From the NCBI GenBank assembly GCA_021812745.1, contig JAKAMS010000191.1:1-5542 (forward strand): a stretch of DNA of 5,542 nucleotides, written 5' to 3'. This document shows, in pieces, positions 1 to 5,542 of the stretch (the stretch's first letter is position 1; each line of letters begins with the position of its first letter). A model generated the notes under the pieces. The model was not told the DNA's origin, made no database searches, and saw only the letters and a program-made list of their open reading frames with translations. Origin of the DNA: Bacteroidota bacterium. Lineage in GTDB: Bacteria > Bacteroidota > Ignavibacteria > Ignavibacteriales > Melioribacteraceae. The position numbers and the translations under genes were made by a program.

Positions 1-70
1 CATTTTTGATCCTAATAAAATTTTAAACATCGGGAACATTTTTGATGAGAAGTTTTTAGGCACCGCTTAA
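1..70 (+). CDS. C-terminal end of a probable FAD-linked oxidase (partial)
   Basis: Only the last 22 codons and the TAA stop are inside the window; the reading frame is open from base 2. The tail reads FDPNKILNIGNIF and then eight more residues. This closely resembles the FDPxxILNPGKIF ending of the FAD-linked oxidase C-terminal domain in glycolate oxidase GlcD, D-lactate dehydrogenases and related flavoenzymes, which oxidise 2-hydroxy acids. The usual Pro in ILNPG is Ile here. The stop lies one base before the next start codon, so the gene is probably cotranscribed with the TPR gene. The substrate cannot be told from so short a piece. The family call rests on this one motif and is moderately secure at best. 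Confidence 0.55.
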   Translation, partial: IFDPNKILNIGNIFDEKFLGTA

Positions 71-71
71 T

Positions 72-1922
72 ATGCGCTATAAAACTATTCTAATAATTTT
101 TATCTCTCTTTATATTGGGTTGTCTGCCCAAGTAACCCAGAATTTGGACAATCGTTTTAATCTTGCCCAGAGCTTCGAACAAGCCGGGCAATTCGAAAAA
201 GCTGAAACAATTTATAAAGAACTTACCGATGCCCAACCATGGAATAATATTTTCTTCGAAGCGTTGAATAAAAATCTTATCTCACAAAAGAAATATCAAC
301 AGTCTGTCGAGTTCCTGCAACAAAAGATTAATCTGACTCCGGCTGACATTAATCTCTACGGCTTGCTTGGCACCACTTACTTTATCATGGATCAGTCCGA
401 TAAAGCGTTTGAAGTGTGGGAAAAAGGAATTGCCCTTAATCCAAAATCTTACGTTGGCTACAGGATAATAGCAAATTATGCTATAGAAAACCGCGCGTAC
501 GAAAAAGCTATTGATATATTGAAAAGAGGAAACAAAAACTCTGCGGATCCAACAATATTTTCTATGGATCTGGCAAATATATATGCGGCAAACATGAAAT
601 TTAAGGATGCGGCAATTGAGTTTTGCAATTTAATCGCCCATCATCCAGAACAAGTACAAATTGTAAAAGCCAGGATGAACAGCTATCTGAACGGACCAGA
701 CGCGGCAAAGCAAACAATTGAGGCGGTGAAAGATTTTTCCGATTCAAAACCACAAGCAGAAATCTTTGATCTACTCACGTTTGTTTATCAAACTTCAGGC
801 GATTATAAAAACGCATTTGAGAATGTCATCAAAACCGAAAAAGAGTTCAACGGCAACGGAACATACATTTTTATTTTTTCGCAAGACGCGTACCGCAGCA
901 GACAGTATGAATGGGCTTCCGAAGGTTATAATTATATTGTACAGCACTATACAAATTCTCCTTACTTTCCAACGGCAAAGCTTGGCTATGCACGCACATT
1001 AGAAGCTTCTCTAGATCAAAAGTTTCTTCAACAAAATGAATCGTGGAAGCCATTTACAAAACAAGTTCCGTACTTTACAGATGATTACAATAAAATTATA
1101 AATTCATACTACGAATTTGTAAAGGCGTTTCCCGGTAATGCAATTAACGTAGAAGCACTCTTCAGAATAGCGGAGATTTATAGGAAAAGGATTTTCGATT
1201 TACAAGAAGCCGATACTATTTATAGTAAGGTTGCACTGAATTCACCAACGACCAACTATTATGTTGAGTCAAATCTTGCACGCGGCAAAATTGCTATTTC
1301 AAGAAACGATTTGCAAAGTGCACAAAAATTTTTTGAGAATGCCGTCAAATTTCCGCGCATTGAACCGAACAATTTCGCAGAAGCAAATTTCTATTTGGCA
1401 AGAATTGAATTTTGGAAAGGAAATTTTTTTAACTCAGTTACATTATTCAACAACGCATCAAAAAATCTTTCTACAGATTTTGCAAACGATGCTCTCGAGT
1501 TTTCTTCGCTCATCAATACAACAAAAAAAGATTCATTAAATCTTCTTCTCTATGCCAAGGCAGATCTGTTGGCAATACAAAATAAGTACAAAGAAGCCGG
1601 CACTGAATTCAAAGCTCTAAGTGATCTTTCCAACTTATTTATTCTTAACGACTTCGCAAAAATTTATTTTGCCGAGATGCTGATTGCAGAAAATGATCTT
1701 ACAAGTGCTATAAAAATTTTAGAGGAAATCTCTGAAAATCAGAAAAGTGCGATTTTCGTTGATAAATCAACTTTCTTGCTCGCACAATGCTATCAATACG
1801 GGACAAGAGATCTTCAAAAGGCGGCTCAAGTATATCAGAAATTACTTGAAACTTTCCCAAACTCACTATATTTTGACCGTGCGCGTGAAGCGTTACAAAG
1901 TCTTTCAACTAAAAACGGTTAA
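72..1922 (+). CDS. Secreted tetratricopeptide-repeat protein
   Basis: A 616-residue exported protein built almost entirely of TPR-like helical hairpins. Residues 1-19 form a signal peptide: a short basic start (MRYK), a hydrophobic core rich in Ile/Leu, and a likely signal peptidase I site after GLSA, before Gln20. There is no lipobox Cys, so it is probably soluble in the periplasm or loosely envelope-attached. TPR-like units are visible at about residues 28-60, 61-94, 95-124, 128-161, 163-192, 230-260, 360-390, 399-428, 437-467, 530-556 and 565-597. The spacing is less regular around 200-225 and 310-340. Segments such as [11 protein letters not shown] (346-356) and [11 protein letters not shown] (588-598) look like the TPR type found in BamD and YbgF/CpoB, which act as protein-protein scaffolds. 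No catalytic domain is seen. The ATG at 72 is chosen because it gives the signal peptide and follows the upstream stop by one base; only a weak AGG lies upstream. It ends two bases before clpX. The binding partner is unknown, and the link to ClpX may be transcriptional only. Confidence 0.9.
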   Translation: MRYKTILIIFISLYIGLSAQVTQNLDNRFNLAQSFEQAGQFEKAETIYKELTDAQPWNNIFFEALNKNLISQKKYQQSVEFLQQKINLTPADINLYGLLGTTYFIMDQSDKAFEVWEKGIALNPKSYVGYRIIANYAIENRAYEKAIDILKRGNKNSADPTIFSMDLANIYAANMKFKDAAIEFCNLIAHHPEQVQIVKARMNSYLNGPDAAKQTIEAVKDFSDSKPQAEIFDLLTFVYQTSGDYKNAFENVIKTEKEFNGNGTYIFIFSQDAYRSRQYEWASEGYNYIVQHYTNSPYFPTAKLGYARTLEASLDQKFLQQNESWKPFTKQVPYFTDDYNKIINSYYEFVKAFPGNAINVEALFRIAEIYRKRIFDLQEADTIYSKVALNSPTTNYYVESNLARGKIAISRNDLQSAQKFFENAVKFPRIEPNNFAEANFYLARIEFWKGNFFNSVTLFNNASKNLSTDFANDALEFSSLINTTKKDSLNLLLYAKADLLAIQNKYKEAGTEFKALSDLSNLFILNDFAKIYFAEMLIAENDLTSAIKILEEISENQKSAIFVDKSTFLLAQCYQYGTRDLQKAAQVYQKLLETFPNSLYFDRAREALQSLSTKNG

Positions 1923-1924
1923 AA

Positions 1925-3178
1925 ATGAGCGATCCAAAAGAACCTCGTACAGTTAAATGTTCCTTTTGCGGAAGGGACGGCAGTGAAGTTACATCCATGG
2001 TTGCTGGTCCAGATGTTTATATCTGCGATATTTGCATCAAGACAAGCGTTGATATATTAAAAAACAACATAACATCATTCCCCAAAAAAGAAACATATCA
2101 TTCATCACTAACTCCGGACCTAATTAAAAAAAGCTTAGACGAATATGTTATAGATCAAGATTTAGCAAAAAAGATTTTAGCAGTTGCAGTTTATAATCAT
2201 TACAAACGGGTTAACGCATCAAGCTCTCTTTTTGATATGGATGATATTGAAATTGAAAAGAGCAACATTTTACTAATGGGACAAACCGGAGTTGGTAAAA
2301 CTCTACTTGCTCAAACTTTGGCAAGAATTCTAGATGTTCCTTTTGCTATAGCCGATGCCACAACATTAACCGAAGCCGGTTATGTAGGCGATGATGTTGA
2401 AACTGTTTTGGTACGTTTACTTCAAGCGGCAGATTATAATTTAGAGAAAGCTCAAAAAGGAATTGTATACATAGATGAAATAGATAAGATTGCACGCAAA
2501 AGCGAGAGCACATCAATTACGCGCGATGTTTCCGGCGAAGGAGTTCAGCAAGCGCTTCTTAAAATTTTGGAAGGAACAGTGGCTGGTGTTCCACCTAGAG
2601 GCGGAAGAAAACATCCTGAACAAAGTTTAATTAACATTAACACAAAAAATATTTTGTTTATCTGCGGCGGTGCATTCGACGGTGTTGAATCTGTAATCGC
2701 ATCCCGTATAAACAAAAACACAATTGGCTTTGACACCAATATTTCCAATCCGTTTGAAACCGAAAGAGATAATCTAATTCAAAAAGTCCAGCCGGAAGAT
2801 TTAGTAAAATACGGATTGATTCCTGAGCTGGTTGGAAGACTTCCAATTATCGCTCCGCTTGCATCGCTCAATTCAAAAGCAATGAAGAATATTCTAACGG
2901 AGCCGAAGAATGCGATCATCAAACAGTATCAAAAATTATTTATGATGGAAGGTGTTGAACTGAATTTTGATCAGAATGCTTTGGAAGAAATCGTTAAGAA
3001 AGCAATCGAAAGAAAAACTGGCGCACGCGCTCTCCGTTCTATTGTAGAGAGTATTCTACTTGATATTATGTACGAACTGCCGACAAAGGAAAATATTGAC
3101 AAGTGTTTGGTTACAAAAGATACCGTGCTTAAAGGCGAAAAACCGGTTTATATAGAAAGCGATAGAAAAACTGCGTAG
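1925..3178 (+). CDS. clpX: ATP-dependent Clp protease ATP-binding subunit ClpX
   Basis: The AAA+ unfoldase that recognises tagged or misfolded proteins in the cytoplasm, unfolds them with ATP and feeds them to the ClpP peptidase. At 417 aa it has the usual length and is complete. Order of parts: N-terminal zinc-binding domain with Cys12, Cys15, Cys34 and Cys37; Walker A GQTGVGKT at 119-126; pore-1 loop GYVG at 152-155; Walker B IVYIDEID at 180-187; the RKSES pore-2 region at 191-195; an IGF tripeptide at 267-269, the known ClpP-docking loop; arginine finger Arg305 in LVGRLP; and sensor-2 Arg368 in GARALR. All key residues are intact, so it should be active and able to pair with ClpP. It starts two bases after the TPR gene stop with no Shine-Dalgarno visible, which suggests translational coupling or SD-independent initiation. 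A terminator follows about 20 bases after the stop. clpP, often directly upstream of clpX in bacteria, is not here. Confidence 0.98.
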   Translation: MSDPKEPRTVKCSFCGRDGSEVTSMVAGPDVYICDICIKTSVDILKNNITSFPKKETYHSSLTPDLIKKSLDEYVIDQDLAKKILAVAVYNHYKRVNASSSLFDMDDIEIEKSNILLMGQTGVGKTLLAQTLARILDVPFAIADATTLTEAGYVGDDVETVLVRLLQAADYNLEKAQKGIVYIDEIDKIARKSESTSITRDVSGEGVQQALLKILEGTVAGVPPRGGRKHPEQSLININTKNILFICGGAFDGVESVIASRINKNTIGFDTNISNPFETERDNLIQKVQPEDLVKYGLIPELVGRLPIIAPLASLNSKAMKNILTEPKNAIIKQYQKLFMMEGVELNFDQNALEEIVKKAIERKTGARALRSIVESILLDIMYELPTKENIDKCLVTKDTVLKGEKPVYIESDRKTA

Positions 3179-3200
3179 AAACATTTTATAAATTATTTTT

Positions 3201-3249
3201 CGGCTCGATTCATTTCACAATTGAATATGGATTGAGCCGGTTCTATTTT
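3201..3249 (+). terminator. Probable rho-independent terminator after clpX
   Basis: The arms at 3201-3213 and 3227-3239 can form a 13-pair stem, including two G-U pairs, with a perfect CGGCTC/GAGCCG base. The loop is 13 bases, and the T-rich run TTCTATTTT follows at 3241-3249. It lies 23 bases after the clpX stop and points with the gene, so it most likely ends the oxidase/TPR/clpX transcript. The T tract is interrupted, so termination may be partial. Stem energy was not calculated. Confidence 0.75.
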
Positions 3250-3271
3250 GTCTCCGCAAAAAAAATACACT

Positions 3272-4525
3272 ATGAAAAAAATCTTTCTTACAATTTTCTT
3301 TGTTTCCTCCACATTACTAGCACAAGCAAAGCTTCTCATCTACATGGATCTAAAGCAGACCGATCATTTAAAAGCATACGGAATTACATTCAATGCACTC
3401 AAGGGAGGGGCAACTGCGGACTGGCTTCTAAATTACCGTGGCGGTTCTTTTCTACTTGATTATTCTGAACAGTTAGCAACAATCTGTAGAATAAAAGGTG
3501 TCGCTTTCCAGCCTTTATCAAACCAAGAAGCTGTAGAAATTTATTCTTTGGTTCAGAGTGAAGATCAGAACATGGAAGTTGTTAGGTTAGAAAAAGCCCC
3601 TAAGATTGCTGTTTATATTCCGCCGGGTTTTCAGCCATGGGATGATGCAGTAACACTAGCATTGGATTATGCAGAAGTTCCTTATGATAAAATATGGATT
3701 GATGAAATATTACGGGGTGATTTAAAGAATTATGATTGGCTTCATACTCATCACGAAGATTTTACCGGACAATATGGAAAATTCTATGCTTCATTCAGCG
3801 GTGCGCAATGGTATATTGAACAACAAATGCTCTATGAAAACGAAGCAAAAAAACTTGGATTTAAAAAAGTATCGGAAATGGAAAAGTCTGTTGTACAAAC
3901 AATCAAAAACTTTGTAGGCAATGGCGGATTTATGTTCGCTATGTGTTCTGCAACCGATTCTTTTGATATTGCACTTGCCGCAATGAATGTAGACATAGTT
4001 GATAGAATTTATGACGGTGACCCGCCAGATCCAAACGCACAAGAAAAATTGGATTTTAGCAATACTTTCGCTTTCCAAAATTTTAAACTGGAAATGAATC
4101 CGCTTATCTACGAATACAGTAATATTGATATTCAGCCGATTGAGATCGGCGACCAGCGGAATGATTATTTTACTCTTTTTGATTTCTCGGCGAAATACGA
4201 TCCTGTTCCAACAATGCTTACACAAGATCACGTAAACGTTATTCACGGTTTTATGGGACAGACAACAATGTTCAACAAAAAATTTATTAAGAACTCGGTT
4301 TACATTTTAGGTCAGCGGGCAGGAACAGATCAGGTAAAGTATATACACGGCAATTACGGAAGAGGAACATTTACATTTTACGGCGGGCATGATCCGGAAG
4401 ATTATCAACACGCTGTAGGCGATCCTCCGACTGATTTGAGTTTGTTTAAGAACTCACCGGGATACCGGCTTATTCTAAATAACATACTTTTTCCGGCAGC
4501 AAAGAAAAAAGAACAAAAAACATAA
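3272..4525 (+). CDS. Exported protein, glutamine-amidotransferase-like fold, function unknown
   Basis: A 417-residue protein of a family I recognise from Bacteroidota and Ignavibacteria, often auto-named 'asparagine synthetase B'. That name is not supported: there is no N-terminal Cys nucleophile, no SGGxDS ATP-pyrophosphatase motif, and the protein is exported. Residues 1-19 form a signal peptide ending LLAQA, with likely cleavage before Lys20. The first module (about 20-105) holds the motif LNYRGGSFLLDY at 53-64. A second Rossmann-like module starts at KIAVYIPPG (111-119). It contains THHEDFTGQYGKF (159-171); GNGGFMFAMCSATDSF (216-231), which resembles the nucleophile elbow of class I glutamine amidotransferase-like proteins with Cys225; and GRGTFTFYGGHDPED (363-377), which resembles the HPE-type or ThuA-like end with His373 and Glu376. 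The fold and active-site reading is inference from motifs. The ATG at 3272 is preferred over an in-frame TTG at 3248 because it begins the signal peptide. No Shine-Dalgarno is seen, only an A-rich leader. It lies between the clpX terminator and a 102-base spacer, so it is probably monocistronic. Confidence 0.85.
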   Translation: MKKIFLTIFFVSSTLLAQAKLLIYMDLKQTDHLKAYGITFNALKGGATADWLLNYRGGSFLLDYSEQLATICRIKGVAFQPLSNQEAVEIYSLVQSEDQNMEVVRLEKAPKIAVYIPPGFQPWDDAVTLALDYAEVPYDKIWIDEILRGDLKNYDWLHTHHEDFTGQYGKFYASFSGAQWYIEQQMLYENEAKKLGFKKVSEMEKSVVQTIKNFVGNGGFMFAMCSATDSFDIALAAMNVDIVDRIYDGDPPDPNAQEKLDFSNTFAFQNFKLEMNPLIYEYSNIDIQPIEIGDQRNDYFTLFDFSAKYDPVPTMLTQDHVNVIHGFMGQTTMFNKKFIKNSVYILGQRAGTDQVKYIHGNYGRGTFTFYGGHDPEDYQHAVGDPPTDLSLFKNSPGYRLILNNILFPAAKKKEQKT

Positions 4526-4619
4526 TCTGAATGCTCGATGCCGCTTTATATTATTAAGTGTATAAAATCTAGTATCAAGCATCTTTCATTGAACCCATCT
4601 AATAATATTTTCATCTAAC
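4526..4619. other. AT-rich intergenic spacer, likely promoter region
   Basis: This is the longest non-coding stretch in the window. It is AT-rich and should hold the promoter of the FAH-family gene. TATAAA (4561-4566) and TAATAT (4603-4608) could be -10 elements, but neither has a -35 box at normal spacing, and no Bacteroidetes-type TAnnTTTG element is seen. No specific promoter is called. Confidence 0.4.
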
Positions 4620-4625
4620 GAGGAG
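4620..4625 (+). promoter_or_regulatory. Shine-Dalgarno of the FAH-family gene
   Basis: GAGGAG just before the ATG at 4628, with only two bases between. This strong purine site fixes the start and contrasts with the SD-less starts of clpX and the exported protein to the left. Confidence 0.8.
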
Positions 4626-4627
4626 TT

Positions 4628-5284
4628 ATGAAATATCTGAAATTCAAAAATAGCAGTGAACAGATTCCTATTGGAAAAATAGTTTGCGTTGGACGAAATT
4701 ATGCGGCTCACGCAAAAGAATTAGGCGGCGAAGTGCCGGAGTTCCCAATAATATTTTTAAAACCAGCTTCTAATGTTATCTATTCCGGTGAGTCTGTCCT
4801 ACACCCAGCACACTCTAAAAATTTACAACATGAAGTTGAATTGGTTCTTTATATCGGGGAAGATATCAAGAACGGTAACGATGAAGCAGCGGCTAGAGCA
4901 ATTCATGGTTATTCAATTGGACTGGATATGACTCTGCGCGATCTTCAATTTGAATTCAAGGCAAAGGGAGATCCTTGGACACTTGCAAAATGTTTTGATA
5001 CCGCCGCAGTCCTTACAGATGTAGTATTGAAAAAAGATTACCAACTTAAAGGTGACGAGAATATTTCTCTTTCAGTAAATGGAGCAGTGAGACAAAATTC
5101 TTCAATTAGAAATATGATATTTTCGCCTATAGAAATTGTGAAATTTATTTCTGCCCGAATGACACTTGAAAAAGGAGATCTAATTTTTACCGGCACTCCC
5201 GAAGGCGTAGGGCGTGTTGTTCAAGGAGATAAAATTGAAGCTTCTCTGAAAAACATTGGCAAGATTACAACACAAATTGAATAA
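4628..5284 (+). CDS. Fumarylacetoacetate hydrolase (FAH) family protein, FAHD1-like
   Basis: A 218-residue cytoplasmic metal-dependent enzyme of the short, single-domain FAH type, close in size to FAHD1. Members cleave or decarboxylate 2-keto acids (acylpyruvate hydrolase, oxaloacetate decarboxylase, 2-hydroxyhepta-2,4-diene-1,7-dioate isomerase and similar), normally as dimers with Mg2+ or Mn2+. Visible hallmarks: VGRNYAAHAKELG at 21-33; FLKP at 43-46; the metal ligands Glu69 and Glu71 in HEVELVLYIG, with Asp100 in GLDMTLRDLQ; the conserved KAKGDPWTLAKCFD at 111-124; and TGTPEGVG at 188-195. All expected ligands are present, so it should be active. The exact substrate cannot be set from sequence, and no aromatic-degradation or other pathway genes are adjacent. 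The ATG has a strong Shine-Dalgarno. The gene ends 35 bases before the FmdB-type gene, with no terminator between them, so the two are probably cotranscribed. Confidence 0.93.
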   Translation: MKYLKFKNSSEQIPIGKIVCVGRNYAAHAKELGGEVPEFPIIFLKPASNVIYSGESVLHPAHSKNLQHEVELVLYIGEDIKNGNDEAAARAIHGYSIGLDMTLRDLQFEFKAKGDPWTLAKCFDTAAVLTDVVLKKDYQLKGDENISLSVNGAVRQNSSIRNMIFSPIEIVKFISARMTLEKGDLIFTGTPEGVGRVVQGDKIEASLKNIGKITTQIE

Positions 5285-5310
5285 TAAATCGTAATTAGAA
5301 AATCTTAAAA

Positions 5311-5315
5311 GAGGA
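5311..5315 (+). promoter_or_regulatory. Shine-Dalgarno of the FmdB-type gene
   Basis: GAGGA four bases before the ATG at 5320. It supports that start for a gene too short in this window to stand out by length. Confidence 0.8.
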
Positions 5316-5319
5316 AACA

Positions 5320-5542
5320 ATGCCAATCTTCGAATACAAATGTAACGACTGTAATAAAAAATTTGATGTACTGCACAAATCATCCGCCAATTTAGAAGAG
5401 GTAATTTGTCCGGCGTGTCAATCTAAGAACCACAAAAAACTTCTTTCTTCGTTCAGTGCTTCAACCGGGTCATCAGATTTTGATAGCGGCTCGTCTTGTT
5501 CGGATGGAAGTTGCGGCGTTCCGTCATACGGCGGTTGTGCCA
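5320..5542 (+). CDS. FmdB-type zinc-ribbon protein (3' end cut off)
   Basis: 74 codons and one further base are present before the window ends, with no stop reached. The N-terminus MPIFEYKCNDC is the standard opening of the FmdB/CxxC_CXXC_SSSS regulatory-protein family. A zinc ribbon is formed by Cys8, Cys11, Cys30 and Cys33 (CNDC and CPAC). It is followed by KLLSSFS (40-46), the usual end of the domain. After that comes a low-complexity Ser/Gly/Asp tail with further cysteines at 60, 65 and 73. The family is named after a putative regulator of formamidase or amidase genes in Methylophilus, but most members have no shown function. Such proteins are typically 70-110 aa, so most of the gene is probably here. 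It likely shares a transcript with the FAH-family gene; whether they work together is unknown. Confidence 0.93.
   Translation, partial: MPIFEYKCNDCNKKFDVLHKSSANLEEVICPACQSKNHKKLLSSFSASTGSSDFDSGSSCSDGSCGVPSYGGCA

Noticed and set aside
2545..2846. Short minus-strand open frames within clpX
   Set aside because: They overlap the conserved ClpX core and have no independent support.
3248..3271. Upstream in-frame TTG start for the exported protein
   Set aside because: It would add eight polar residues ahead of a good signal peptide, overlaps the terminator T tract and has no ribosome site. The ATG at 3272 is better.
3791..4246. A 151-codon open frame on the minus strand
   Set aside because: It lies wholly inside the exported-protein gene, whose own frame has a signal peptide and family motifs. 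Its translation is Ile/Phe/Lys-rich with no recognisable domain, so it is an antisense shadow.
3272..4525. True asparagine synthetase B (AsnB)
   Set aside because: No N-terminal catalytic Cys, no glutaminase domain and no ATP-binding SGGxDS motif; the protein carries a signal peptide.
4531..4582. Imperfect inverted repeat ATGCTcGAT / ATCaAGCAT after the exported-protein gene
   Set aside because: Only 5+3 pairs with a mismatch, a loop of about 34 bases and no real T run. Too weak to call a terminator.
4589..4608. TTGAAC and TAATAT as a sigma-70-like promoter
   Set aside because: The spacing between the two is 8 bases, far short of the usual 16-18.

Overview
This is an AT-rich window with short spacers and all genes on the + strand. 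The likely source is Ignavibacteria or a near relative in the Bacteroidota/Chlorobi group. That rests on my recognition of how the encoded proteins read (ClpX, the FAH-family enzyme, the FmdB-type zinc ribbon and a secreted protein family common in those lineages), not on a search. There are five coding regions plus the tail of a sixth. I see no RNA genes, mobile elements, CRISPR arrays or long repeats.

Left block (1-3249): the last 22 codons of an upstream gene, probably an FAD-linked oxidase of the glycolate oxidase/D-lactate dehydrogenase type, end one base before a secreted tetratricopeptide-repeat protein (616 aa). That gene ends two bases before clpX (417 aa, complete, with every hallmark of a ClpP-partnered AAA+ unfoldase). 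The three genes look like one transcription unit, closed by a hairpin terminator just after clpX. No clpP lies next to clpX within the window.

Middle (3272-4525): a stand-alone gene for an exported protein of 417 aa. Its family often carries the automatic name 'asparagine synthetase B', but the sequence shows none of that enzyme's motifs. It instead resembles a class I glutamine-amidotransferase-like (BPL_N/ThuA-like) fold, with a candidate Cys/His pair. This is the most interesting item here.

Right block (4628-5542): an FAHD1-like fumarylacetoacetate hydrolase family enzyme, followed 35 bases later by the start of a small FmdB-type zinc-ribbon protein that runs off the window. Both have clear Shine-Dalgarno sequences, unlike the genes to the left.

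Overall this looks like ordinary chromosomal housekeeping and accessory sequence. I found no convincing new multi-gene system. The points worth a second look are the function of the middle protein and the placement of clpX.
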